Of a stretch of 64,000 bases of DNA, positions 55,144 through 63,333 are shown in pieces; the first letter of the stretch is position 1; the number at the start of each line of letters is the position of its first letter. A program made the translations under genes and the position numbers. The notes beneath the pieces were generated by a model. That model was not told where the DNA came from, did not search any database, and was given only the letters and a program-made list of their open reading frames with translations. Origin of the DNA: Halosaccharopolyspora lacisalsi (lineage in GTDB: Bacteria > Actinomycetota > Actinomycetes > Mycobacteriales > Pseudonocardiaceae); contig NZ_JACGWZ010000003.1 in NCBI RefSeq assembly GCF_014137975.1, positions 337,501 to 401,500 of the forward strand, written 5' to 3'.

Positions 55144-56001
55144 ATGGACGAGTCTCGTTTCCACGGCTCTTCCGTGGAATCGCTTCGCGACGGCGGGATA
55201 GAGTCGCGCGGGGACCCCGAGGCACGGCGGCGCCTGCTTGCGCTGATGGCCGAAGCCGAGGGGAATCCTCCGGAGCGTGCCGAATCCGATGATTCCCCGG
55301 AACCGGGTGCCACGAGCAACTCGGTCACGCCCCCGACACGGCTTCGGCGGTTGGTGCGGCGCTGGCTCCCCGAATCGTGGTTGCAGTCCAGGGTGGACCC
55401 GGGCGGAAAGGGACTGTTGGTGATCGTGTTCGCCGGTCTGGTGGGAGCGGTCGTCATCGTCGTCACCGTGTGGACCAACCGTCCTTCCATCACTCCTGCA
55501 CCGCCACTGCCGACGCTGCCCTCGTCCTCCACGGCTCCGGCGAGCAGCAGTGCGGCTCCTCGGGAACTGGTGATCAGCGTGGTAGGCGAGGTGCACCGGC
55601 CGGGACTGGTGACCGTCGAACCCGGCTCCCGGGTCGCCGATGCTCTGCGAGCCGCCGGAGGGGCGCTGCCGGACACCGAAGTCACGGCGCTCAATCTCGC
55701 TCGTGAGCTCACCGACGGGGAGCAGCTCTACGTCGGGGTGCCGGTACCGGCGAACGCACGTGGTTCGGACCGTTCCCCCCAAGGCCGTCGGGGCGCGGGA
55801 ACCGGAACGGCCAAACTCGACCTGAATCGTGCGAGTCGGGAGGACATCGAGGAACTTCCCGGAGTGGGGCCGGTGACCGCGAAGCGGATTCTGCGGTGGC
55901 GCCGCGAGCACGAGCGTTTCACCGAGGTGGGACAGCTCCGGGAGATCAGTGGCATAGGCGAGGTGCGGTTTTCCCGACTGAGGGAAATGGTCCGGGTGTG
56001 A
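55144..56001 (+). CDS. ComEA-like DNA-uptake protein
   Basis: 285 residues from ATG 55144. A cytoplasmic N-terminal 80 residues, one TM helix (about 94-116), a Ser/Pro-rich spacer, a SLBB domain (about 140-195, VISVVGEVHRPGLVTVEPGSRV) and a C-terminal helix-hairpin-helix pair (about 222-285, DLNRASREDIEELPGVGPVTAKRI). It should bind double-stranded DNA outside the membrane and feed the ComEC channel encoded 3 nt downstream. Most actinobacteria keep the pair even where competence has not been shown. Confidence 0.92.
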   Translation: MDESRFHGSSVESLRDGGIESRGDPEARRRLLALMAEAEGNPPERAESDDSPEPGATSNSVTPPTRLRRLVRRWLPESWLQSRVDPGGKGLLVIVFAGLVGAVVIVVTVWTNRPSITPAPPLPTLPSSSTAPASSSAAPRELVISVVGEVHRPGLVTVEPGSRVADALRAAGGALPDTEVTALNLARELTDGEQLYVGVPVPANARGSDRSPQGRRGAGTGTAKLDLNRASREDIEELPGVGPVTAKRILRWRREHERFTEVGQLREISGIGEVRFSRLREMVRV

Positions 56002-56004
56002 CCG

Positions 56005-58386
56005 ATGGAGTCCTCGGGAGATCCTCGACAGGAATCTCTTCCTCGCCGCCGCGTCGTCGACTTTCGGCTCGCTCCCGCTGCCGTGGCGGTGTGGGGAAGT
56101 ACGCTGCTGGGACTTTTCTGCGGCTGGATTCCGGCGCTGATCGTGGCGTTGTCGGCAGCTGTGCTCGTGCCGGTGACGTGGTTTCTCGCGCGGTCGAGGA
56201 GATGGGTGTACGGAGGTCTCGCGGTACTGGTGCTCGTGGTGGTCTCGGCCGGCGGGATCGCCCTCCGGGTACATCAGGTTGAACGAAATCCCCTGCACGC
56301 GATGGCCGAGCATGGTGCGCGAGCGACGGTGCGGGTGGTCCTCGACGACACACCGTCACCCCTGCACGGCCCTTCCTACGGCACTCGCAATGCGGAATCT
56401 CGGGCCGTGGTGCGTGGGGACCTGCGCGGTGCTCGGATCGGCGGTCGTTGGGTGAGCATCGGTGGTGAAGTGCTCCTGCTCGTGCCGAGCGAGCAGTGGC
56501 GGGAGCTGATCGCGGGGCAGGAGGTCACGGTCGAAGCCGGACTCGTGCCTCCACGCAGCGCGGAACCGCTGGTCGCGGTTCTTTCGGTGTACGGGCCGCC
56601 CACCGATCCCACGACCGCGCCCCCATGGCAACGCGGTGCCGCGTACCTGCGCGCCCGGCTGCGTGAGACCAGCACCACGGTGCTGGGTCCGGCCGCCGCC
56701 GGACTCCTGCCGGGACTGGTGGTGGGGGACACCAGCATGTTGCCGAGCGGGGTGGTGCGTGAGTTCCGGGACGCGGGGCTGAGTCATCTCACGGCCGTCA
56801 GCGGTGCGAACCTGGCGATCGTCTGCGGCGCGGTGCTCCTGCTGCTCAGGTTGCTGCGTATCGGTCCTGTCCTCGCGGCGTCGGCCGCGGGACTCGCTCT
56901 GCTGGGCTTCGTGCTCCTCGCGGGTCCGGAGCCCAGCGTGTTGCGCGCGGCGGTCATGGGGGCGATCACCCTGCTGGCACTGGTGCTGGGCCGCGAGCGC
57001 TCGGCGCTGCCGGCCCTGTCGGCCGGCGTCGTCGGTCTGGTGCTGGTCGTACCCGGGTTGGCGACCAGTGTGGGCTTCGCGTTGTCCGTGGCGGCCACCG
57101 CCGCGCTGGTGCTGTTGGCACCGGCCTGGTCGGCGGCCCTGCACTCCAGGGGAGTCCCGATCGGTGTTGCCGAGGCGCTCGCGGTTCCCGCCGCGGCACA
57201 GGTGGCCACCGCTCCGCTCGTCGCGGCGCTGTCCGGGCGGATCGGTCTCCTGGCGGTGCTGGCCAACGTGCTGGCCGGGCCGATGGTGGCTCCGGCGACG
57301 GTGCTCGGGGTGACGGCCACGGTGACCGCTTCCGTACTCCCCTGGTTCGCTCGAGCCCTGGTGTGGCTGGCCGCACCGGAACTGGAGTGGGTGCTGGCGG
57401 TGGCCCACCACGCCGCGGCCGTTCCGGGAGCCGCTCTGGAATGGCCTTCGGGAGCCCGGGGCGGTCTGCTGTTGGCAGTTTTCCTCGTGATCGCCTCGGT
57501 CGCCCTGCGCGTCAGGCGCGTTCGCCGGGTGCTGGCCGTGACGCTGGTACTCGTGGTGGCCGTGCTGGTTCCGGTACGGACGCTGCGTCCGGCATGGCCG
57601 GTGCCCGGATGGAGCATGGTGGTCTGCGACGTCGGCCAGGGGGACGGGCTGGCACTGGCCACCGGTGAACCGAACACGGCGGTGATCGTGGACACCGGGC
57701 CGGACTCCGCTGCCGTGGACGACTGCTTGGACCGGCTCGGCATCCGGCGCGTACCGCTGATCGTGATCACCCACCTGCACGCCGACCACATGGGTGGGCT
57801 GGCCTCGGTGCTGGAGGGGCGTGCCGTGGGGACCGTGGCCGTCGGGGGAGCAAGCGAACCCGCCTGGGCGATGGAGGAGATCCGCCGTGCGAGTGCCGAG
57901 GCGGGTACTCGACTGATCCGGATCGGGGAGGGGCAACGGCTGCGCTGGTCGCGTCTGGCGCTCGAAGTACTGGCACCGACCGTCCCGCCGACGGAGTCCG
58001 AGGCGTCGATCAACGACTCCTCCCTGGTGCTCATGGCCACGACCACGGCAGGACGAATCCTGCTCACCGGGGATATCGAACTACGAGCTCAGACGAGGTT
58101 GCTGTCCTCGGGACGGAACCTGCGGGCGGATGTCCTGAAGGTCCCGCACCACGGTTCCAGGACCACGATCCCACGGTTCCTCCACGTCGTTCGTCCCCGG
58201 CTGGCACTGATCAGCGTCGGCCATGACAACGACTACGGGCACCCGAGCAGGATGGTGGTCGGCAGCCTGACCCGGGCCGGAGCACGGGTCCTGCGTACCG
58301 ACCGGCGAGGAGACATCGCGGTCCTGGCCGGCCGGCACGGTCCGGCCACCGTGAGCCGAGGTGACCCACTGCAGCCCGACTCCTGA
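56005..58386 (+). CDS. ComEC/Rec2-type DNA translocase
   Basis: 793 residues from ATG 56005, 3 nt after comEA. N-terminal TM helices, an OB-like periplasmic domain (about 95-195), the competence domain with LTAVSGANLAIV and about ten TM segments (230-525), and a C-terminal metallo-beta-lactamase-like domain with THLHADHMGG (near 590), LLTGDIE and VPHHGSRTT (near 715). It moves single-stranded DNA through the membrane; the hydrolase-like domain may degrade the other strand. Convergent with thrC, 3 nt between stops. Confidence 0.93.
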   Translation: MESSGDPRQESLPRRRVVDFRLAPAAVAVWGSTLLGLFCGWIPALIVALSAAVLVPVTWFLARSRRWVYGGLAVLVLVVVSAGGIALRVHQVERNPLHAMAEHGARATVRVVLDDTPSPLHGPSYGTRNAESRAVVRGDLRGARIGGRWVSIGGEVLLLVPSEQWRELIAGQEVTVEAGLVPPRSAEPLVAVLSVYGPPTDPTTAPPWQRGAAYLRARLRETSTTVLGPAAAGLLPGLVVGDTSMLPSGVVREFRDAGLSHLTAVSGANLAIVCGAVLLLLRLLRIGPVLAASAAGLALLGFVLLAGPEPSVLRAAVMGAITLLALVLGRERSALPALSAGVVGLVLVVPGLATSVGFALSVAATAALVLLAPAWSAALHSRGVPIGVAEALAVPAAAQVATAPLVAALSGRIGLLAVLANVLAGPMVAPATVLGVTATVTASVLPWFARALVWLAAPELEWVLAVAHHAAAVPGAALEWPSGARGGLLLAVFLVIASVALRVRRVRRVLAVTLVLVVAVLVPVRTLRPAWPVPGWSMVVCDVGQGDGLALATGEPNTAVIVDTGPDSAAVDDCLDRLGIRRVPLIVITHLHADHMGGLASVLEGRAVGTVAVGGASEPAWAMEEIRRASAEAGTRLIRIGEGQRLRWSRLALEVLAPTVPPTESEASINDSSLVLMATTTAGRILLTGDIELRAQTRLLSSGRNLRADVLKVPHHGSRTTIPRFLHVVRPRLALISVGHDNDYGHPSRMVVGSLTRAGARVLRTDRRGDIAVLAGRHGPATVSRGDPLQPDS

Positions 58387-58389
58387 GGA

Positions 58390-59661
58390 TCAGCGCCCGA
58401 GAGCTTCGTCGACCGCCTCGGTGTTGGGGGCCACGGTGGCCTTCGGGCCGAGGTGCTCCTGCACGGCGTCCATCGTCTTGAGGCCGTCGCCGGTGATGAA
58501 CAGCACCGTTTCCGCGTCGGGATCGAGCTGGCCGTTCTCGACGAGCTTCTTGGCGTTGGCCACGGTGACACCGCCGGCTGTCTCGGCGAAGATCCCCTCG
58601 GTACGGGCCAACAGCCGGATCCCCTCGACGACCTCCTCGTCGGTGACGTCCTCGATGGCGCCCTTGGTGCGCTGCACGGTGTCGAGGACGTAGGGGCCGT
58701 CGGCGGGAGCCCCGATGGCCAGCGACCGGGCGATGGTGTCCGGCCGCACCGGTTGGACCGTGTCGTGGCCCTCCTTGAAAGCGGTGGCCACCGGCGAGCA
58801 CCCGCCGGCCTGCGCGCCGAAGATGCGGTAGGGGGTCGGCTCGACCAGGCCGACCTCGCCGAGCTCCCGGAAGCCCTTGTCCACCTTGGTCAGCTGGGAA
58901 CCGGAGGCGATGGGCACGACGACCTGCTCGGGCAGTCGCCAACCGAGCTGCTCGGCCACCTCGAAGGCGAGGGTCTTGGAACCCTCGGAGTAGTAGGGCC
59001 GGACGTTGACGTTGACGAAGGCCCAGTCCTCGTGCTCCCCGGCCAGTTCGGTGGCCAGCCGGTTGACGTCGTCGTAGTTACCGTCGACGGCCAGCAGCGA
59101 ACCGTCGTAGACGGCGGTCATGAGGACCTTGGCGCGCTCCAACGAGGACGGCACCAGCACCACCGAGTCCCAGCGCGCGCGTGCTGCGGCCGCGGCCACG
59201 GCATTGGCCAGGTTGCCCGTGGAGGGGCAGGCGAGGACGTTGAAGCCGAACTCGCGGGCGGCGGCCAGCGCGACGGCGACCACGCGGTCCTTGAACGAGT
59301 GCGTGGGGTTGCCGGTGTCGTCCTTGATCCAGAGCTTTTTCACGCCGAGGGCCTTGGCGAGTCCGTCGGCACGAATCAGCCTGGTACAGCCCGGCTCGGT
59401 GTTCGGGTGCTGCTCGACGTCGGAGGGTACCGGCAGCAGGCTCTTGTACCGCCAGATCGACCGCGGTCCGGCCTCGATGTCTTCACGGCGTACCCGCCCG
59501 AAGTCGTAGGCGACCTCCAGCGGGGAGAAGTCCTCCAGGCTCACGAACTCCGGGGCCAGTGGCTGGCGGTGCCCCTCTTCCTTGGACACGAGTTCGGCGG
59601 CCGGGCCGAGGTCGAAGTGCTTGTTCGCCGCGGAGTTCCGGGTATCGGCGGCAGCTGTCAT
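58390..59661 (-). CDS. thrC: Threonine synthase
   Basis: 423 residues from ATG 59661, with GAAAGGA 9 nt upstream. PLP-dependent fold type II: Lys124 in PTHSFKDR is the Schiff base, ACPSTGNLANAVAA binds phosphate, and IASGSQLTKVDKG follows. It has the longer N-terminal domain (CTRLIRAD) of plant-type threonine synthases. It converts O-phosphohomoserine to threonine. An S-box SAM riboswitch fills its leader, so the flow of homoserine phosphate into threonine is tied to SAM level. Confidence 0.93.
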   Translation of the reverse strand: MTAAADTRNSAANKHFDLGPAAELVSKEEGHRQPLAPEFVSLEDFSPLEVAYDFGRVRREDIEAGPRSIWRYKSLLPVPSDVEQHPNTEPGCTRLIRADGLAKALGVKKLWIKDDTGNPTHSFKDRVVAVALAAAREFGFNVLACPSTGNLANAVAAAAARARWDSVVLVPSSLERAKVLMTAVYDGSLLAVDGNYDDVNRLATELAGEHEDWAFVNVNVRPYYSEGSKTLAFEVAEQLGWRLPEQVVVPIASGSQLTKVDKGFRELGEVGLVEPTPYRIFGAQAGGCSPVATAFKEGHDTVQPVRPDTIARSLAIGAPADGPYVLDTVQRTKGAIEDVTDEEVVEGIRLLARTEGIFAETAGGVTVANAKKLVENGQLDPDAETVLFITGDGLKTMDAVQEHLGPKATVAPNTEAVDEALGR

Positions 59662-59675
59662 CGCGAGGTCCTTTC

Positions 59676-59802
59676 CTCATCTGTCCCGCTGGCGGGTCGG
59701 AATTGGCACCTTTCTCGCCGGGGCCTCGCGAACACGATCACGAACGGCCGGCGCCGGTTGCCGGGGCTTCTGCGGGCCGATCCCTCTGCCCCTCTGGATG
59801 AG
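59676..59802 (-). promoter_or_regulatory. SAM-I (S-box) riboswitch upstream of thrC
   Basis: On the minus strand the leader reads P1 strand GCTCATC (59802-), CAGAGGGATCGGCCCG, AGAAGCCCCGGCAACC, a variable P3 hairpin, AAGGTGCCAATTCCGACCC and the closing P1 strand GATGAG (59681-59676). The order GAGGGA...GCCC...GAAGCCC..GCAACC...GGTGCCAATTCC is the S-box consensus. Its P1 ends 4-5 nt before GAAAGGA, the thrC ribosome site, with no terminator hairpin, so control of translation initiation is likely. Confidence 0.9.
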
Positions 59803-59910
59803 CTATCCGTTTGTTGCGGTCACGCTACGACACCTTGCCGCCATCCGGCCAACTTCGTCCAGCATCCGAGAGCCGGCAGCACTGTCGTGAGCCCGTGCGA
59901 CGATGCACGT

Positions 59911-60879
59911 ATGGCCGTCGATCCGTCTTCGTTGCATCTGGTGCTCGGTGATGAGGAACTGCTGGTCGAGCGCGCTGTGCGGGCCGCTGTACGGGATGCG
60001 CGCGAAGCCGATCCGACGGCCGAGTCGCGGCGGGTGAAGGTGAGCGAGCTCACCGGGTCCGAGCTGGACGAAATGTTGAGTCCGTCACTGTTCTCGGAGG
60101 GTCGTGTCGTGGCCCTGGAAGCCGCGCAGGAGGCCAACAAGGAGATCGTGGAGGCGATCCTGTCCCACGCCGGGCAACCGGCCGACGGCGTCGTCCTGGT
60201 GGTGGTGCACAGCGGAGGGGGACGCGCCAAGCAGGCCAAGGAAATGCCCAAGGCGCTGCGCGACCTCGGGGCGAGGGTGACCGAGTGCCCCAAGATCACG
60301 AAACCCGCCAAGCGGGAGGCGTTCGTCCGGGAGGAGGTGAGCAATGCCGGTGGGCGCATCGACGCCGCCGGTGTGAGCGCGCTCATCGAGTCCGTGGGGT
60401 CGGACCTGCGGGAGTTGGCAGCGGCTGCTTCGCAACTCGTCGCCGACACCGACGGCAGGATCGACGAGACCGCCGTGCGGCGTTATCACCAGGGGCGTGC
60501 GGAGGTGAGCGGATTCGCCGTGGCCGAGAAAGCGGTCACGGGAGACCGGGCCGGGTCGCTGGAGGCATTGCGCTGGGCGCTGCGGATCGGAGTTCCCCAG
60601 GTGTTGATCGCCGACGCGCTCGCCGACACGGTGCGCACCATCGGCAGAGTGGCCGCGGCGGGTCGGACCGACACGTACCGGCTGGCCGGGGAGCTCTCCC
60701 TGCCCGAGTGGAAGGTGCGCAAGGCTTTGTCACAGGCGCGGGGGTGGAACAGCTCGAGCGTCGCCGAGGCGATGCGGGCGGTGGCCACCGTCAACGCCGA
60801 GGTGAAGGGACAGGCGGCGGATGCCGACTACGCCCTGGAACGTACCGTGCTGCGACTGGTCGGCCTGCAGGGTCGCTAG
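59911..60879 (+). CDS. holA: DNA polymerase III delta subunit
   Basis: 322 residues from ATG 59911. The family pattern is seen in SLHLVLGDEELLVERAVRAA at the start, LFSEGRVVALEAA, VVVHSGGGRAKQAKEM, and a C-terminal helical collar domain (WALRIGVPQVLIADALADTVRTI, WKVRKALSQARGW). Clamp-loader subunit that opens the beta clamp. In actinobacteria it follows comEC directly; here thrC lies inverted between them. It is convergent with rpsT, as is normal in the group. Confidence 0.92.
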   Translation: MAVDPSSLHLVLGDEELLVERAVRAAVRDAREADPTAESRRVKVSELTGSELDEMLSPSLFSEGRVVALEAAQEANKEIVEAILSHAGQPADGVVLVVVHSGGGRAKQAKEMPKALRDLGARVTECPKITKPAKREAFVREEVSNAGGRIDAAGVSALIESVGSDLRELAAAASQLVADTDGRIDETAVRRYHQGRAEVSGFAVAEKAVTGDRAGSLEALRWALRIGVPQVLIADALADTVRTIGRVAAAGRTDTYRLAGELSLPEWKVRKALSQARGWNSSSVAEAMRAVATVNAEVKGQAADADYALERTVLRLVGLQGR

Positions 60880-60890
60880 TTCGGCCGACG

Positions 60891-60926
60891 GGGCGGCGCG
60901 GGGTCGTGCTGACCCGCGCCACCCCC
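60891..60926. terminator. Hairpin between holA and rpsT
   Basis: GGCGCGGGG-TC (60895-60905) pairs with GACCCGCGCC (60911-60920) with one bulged G, flanked by extra GGGG/CCCC. It is located in the 57-nt gap between the convergent stops, so it may serve both. Confidence 0.6.
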
Positions 60927-60936
60927 CGGACGTGGC

Positions 60937-61197
60937 TCAGAGCTGGTTGGTGCGCCGCGCCATCGCCGCCTTCTTGTTGGCGGCCTGGTTCTTGTGGATC
61001 ACGCCCTTGCTGGCGGCCTTGTCCAGCGAGCGTGCCGCCGCGCGCTGCAGCTCGAGCGCCTTGTCCCTGTCACCGGCGGCAGCGGCCTCGCGGAACTTGC
61101 GGATGGCCGTCTTGACCGACGACTTGACCGACTTGTTGCGCTGGCGGTTTTCCTCGTTGGTGCGGATCCGCTTGGCCGCGGACTTGATGTTGGCCAC
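60937..61197 (-). CDS. rpsT: 30S ribosomal protein S20
   Basis: 86 residues from GTG 61197, with AAGAGG 9 nt upstream. [20 protein letters not shown] opens the family; the rest is three long basic helices with [16 protein letters not shown]. Binds 16S rRNA early in assembly. The 153-nt leader to the upstream gene holds no ORF. Confidence 0.98.
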   Translation of the reverse strand: MANIKSAAKRIRTNEENRQRNKSVKSSVKTAIRKFREAAAAGDRDKALELQRAAARSLDKAASKGVIHKNQAANKKAAMARRTNQL

Positions 61198-61350
61198 TGG
61201 TGCGCCTCTTCCCGGTTGCTGTGCTCGTGTCGCGTTTGGTGTGGCGCTGCCGGACGAGGGCAGCTTTCCTCCTGGTCGGAAATGCCACGCGGCACGGCTT
61301 GACATCGTAGCAACGACCCCGCGAGAGGGCGGGGCCGTGGGCGGGCACGG

Positions 61351-61566
61351 TCATTCCTGCTCGTCCGGTGCTTCGTGTTTGCGTGGTCGGCCGCGCCGGG
61401 CCTGCTCGCCGCTCTCGCCGAGGAGGCGTCCCGCATCGGCCAGCGCCCGGCGGAGCAGGAATCCCACCTGCGCGTTGGTGCTGCGCATTTCGTCCGCGGG
61501 CCACCTGGCCAGGGCGTCGTGCACGGCCGGGTCGAGGCGGAGCAGGAAGCTCTTTCGGGGTGTCAC
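61351..61566 (-). CDS. Arc-like ribbon-helix-helix DNA-binding protein
   Basis: 71 residues from GTG 61566, overlapping the upstream stop by 4 bp (GTGA). RKSFLLRLDPAVHDALARWPADEMRSTNAQVGFLLRRALADAG is an Arc/MetJ ribbon-helix-helix (strand RKSFLLRL, then two helices), and the tail is basic (RRGRPRK). A frequent small regulator in Streptomyces and relatives, as I recall. Probably a dimeric repressor acting at the 12-bp palindrome about 275 nt upstream. No toxin is visible. Confidence 0.75.
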   Translation of the reverse strand: MTPRKSFLLRLDPAVHDALARWPADEMRSTNAQVGFLLRRALADAGRLLGESGEQARRGRPRKHEAPDEQE

Positions 61567-61757
61567 ACCGCGCCTTCGGTGATGGAGCGAACTCGCGTTG
61601 ACAACGGGCTGGGTGGGGTCTGTTCTCCGCACGGGACCACCAACAGGTTACTGATCACCGTGGCCTCGCGCTCCTCGCCGAGCTCGACGAGGGACCCTCT
61701 CACCTCGTGTTCCCGCGCGGCCGGGGCGGACACGGTCACTCCGGTGCCGACCGTCAT
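61563..61757 (-). CDS. Small hypothetical protein coupled to the Arc-like gene
   Basis: 64 residues from ATG 61757. It reads MTVGTGVTVSAPAAREHEVR, then GSLVELGEEREATVISNLLVVPCGE, a short beta-rich protein with one cysteine and a Pro/Ser-rich tail. No known family. Coding is supported by the 4-bp coupling with the Arc-like gene and a plausible promoter region upstream, not by homology. It may be a truncated form of a longer regulator partner. Confidence 0.4.
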   Translation of the reverse strand: MTVGTGVTVSAPAAREHEVRGSLVELGEEREATVISNLLVVPCGEQTPPSPLSTRVRSITEGAV

Positions 61758-61841
61758 GCCGGTGGTTCCCGCCTCTGGGTTCGTTCGTCGTCCGCTGCGC
61801 CTCCGCTCGGCCGGTGCGCGATCACATCGCTGATATAGCTT

Positions 61842-61853
61842 AGTGATATCACT
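61842..61853 (-). promoter_or_regulatory. 12-bp palindrome upstream of the Arc-like unit
   Basis: AGTGATATCACT is a perfect palindrome, followed on the minus strand by AAGCTATATCAGC, a second half-site-like word. It is about 85 nt before the ATG at 61757 and in the AT-rich patch typical of a promoter. Possible Arc-type operator. Confidence 0.5.
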
Positions 61854-62101
61854 CTTTGGTCAGTCGGCGGCCGGTGCGATCGAGTGGCAGTCGACTTGCC
61901 GGGCCGGGAACAAAAGCGCGGGTCGACTCGTTGGACAGGGCGGCTGGTTTCCGTTCGTGTATACGACACGCTCGTGAAACGATGGTGCGGGCGCGTCGTT
62001 GTCCTTCAGGTAGCTGGAGACATCGCCGTCTGATAAGCCAGGCCCCGGCGTTCACGTGCAGGATGTGGCGCCGGTTCCCAGCACTTGTAAGGAAGCCAAA
62101 G

Positions 62102-62305
62102 ATGGCGCAAGGCACTGTGAAGTGGTTCAGCTCGGAGAAGGGCTTCGGTTTCATCGCTCCGGATGACGGTGGAGCCGACGTCTTCGTGCACTACTCGGGT
62201 ATCGACGGTTCCGGCTTTCGGAACCTCGAGGAGGATCAGTACGTGGAGTTCGAGGTGACCCAGGGTCCGAAGGGACCCCAGGCCAGTGGAGTCCGCGTAC
62301 TGTAA
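62102..62305 (+). CDS. cspA: Cold-shock protein (CspA family)
   Basis: 67 residues from ATG 62102, with GGAAG 8 nt upstream. Single OB-fold with RNP1 KGFGFIAPD and RNP2 VFVHYSGI. Binds single-stranded RNA as chaperone. The leader of about 250 nt back to the Arc-like unit has no ORF and could carry cold-responsive structure, as in other csp mRNAs. Confidence 0.97.
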   Translation: MAQGTVKWFSSEKGFGFIAPDDGGADVFVHYSGIDGSGFRNLEEDQYVEFEVTQGPKGPQASGVRVL

Positions 62306-62840
62306 GACTCTCCTGTGCGACTCCGTCTCGAACCACGTCGGCGTCGATCGTGACGTCGACACGGTGATGTGACGTGATCGTGGCCGTCGGCTGCGCTCAG
62401 GGCTTCGCTTCCGATTCGCCGATCGGGAGGGTGGATCCGAGTGAAGCCGGCGGCCACGGCTGGAATACATCCGTACCTTCGACGAGGCAGCGGCCCGGAG
62501 GGCTCCCCTGGAGGACCCGGTGTCACGCGCCTGCGGGTACGGGTGAGGTTGCGGTGACTCCCGCTGTTTTTTCGAAGGTCACCGCTACGCCCGCCTCCGT
62601 GAGCTGAAACTCTTTCGCCAAGCGTGCCGGTTCGTCCGGCCCACCACTCGCGTTCGGTGGTGTTGCGTCTGCCGGTGAGGTGCTGTCCCCGCCCGTTTCG
62701 GGTGCGGCCGCCGGTATCTGGGACCGGCCTGCTCGGTTGCTGGTCAGCGCCGTCCGGAAGCTCGTCCTCCGCCGACGTGCGGATCGATCGGCTTCGAGTG
62801 GCCGTGTTGTGCGACCGCCGTGTTCGGGTAGAACGGCGGT
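62306..62840. other. Gene-free interval between cspA and the VOC gene
   Basis: 535 nt. Six-frame reading gives only short or antisense-type frames. The best, on the minus strand ending at 62523, has weak GC at third positions and no good start. A TAGAAC -10 (62829-62834) for the VOC gene lies at the right end. Nothing else was recognised. Confidence 0.5.
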
Positions 62841-63221
62841 ATGGAGGTCTTGAACAGCCGGATGATCCTGCACCCGCGTGACCGTCAGCGCTCGCTGGAG
62901 TTCTACCGCGACACCCTCGGGCTGGCGATATACCGGGAATTCGCCGTGGGGACCGTCTTCTTCCTGGGGCAGGGTTTCCTGGAAGTGTCCGGTGCGGCCG
63001 AGCAGGGACCGAGTCCGGACCAGGTCCTGTGGTTGCAGGTGCGTGACCTGGAGGGCGAGTTCGCCCGGTTGCGCGACCTCGGGGCCACCGTGCTGGCCGA
63101 ACCACAGCGTCAGCCCTGGGGCTTGGACGAGGGCTGGATCGCCGACCCCGACGGGGTCCGCATCGTGCTCGTCCACGTCCCGGAGGATCATCCGCTGCGA
63201 GTCGACGTGCGTCAGCCCTGA
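62841..63221 (+). CDS. VOC/glyoxalase-fold protein
   Basis: 126 residues from ATG 62841, 6 nt after TAGAAC, so probably leaderless. A single-chain VOC fold with two beta-alpha-beta-beta-beta units: [28 protein letters not shown], then [21 protein letters not shown] and [13 protein letters not shown]. The metal-site positions (H11-like, E48-like, Q/E near the end) are only partly filled, so it may be a binding or resistance protein more than an enzyme. It lies just before lepA. Confidence 0.8.
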   Translation: MEVLNSRMILHPRDRQRSLEFYRDTLGLAIYREFAVGTVFFLGQGFLEVSGAAEQGPSPDQVLWLQVRDLEGEFARLRDLGATVLAEPQRQPWGLDEGWIADPDGVRIVLVHVPEDHPLRVDVRQP

Positions 63222-63333
63222 GCGATCGGCACGGGACGACCCGGAGTTGGACACCGGGCATTCCCGGCGGCGTGGGACGATGGGGGAGGACCCTGCACGG
63301 ACGCGAGTCGACATCGGCGCGAGGAAATCTTCA

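Noticed and set aside
58390-60879. Plus-strand frame opposite thrC fused to holA
   Set aside because: The 5' part is antisense to thrC and the riboswitch. HolA homology starts at 59911.
62523-62840. Possible small minus-strand gene ending at 62523
   Set aside because: No adequate start, poor third-position GC for this genome and no recognised family.
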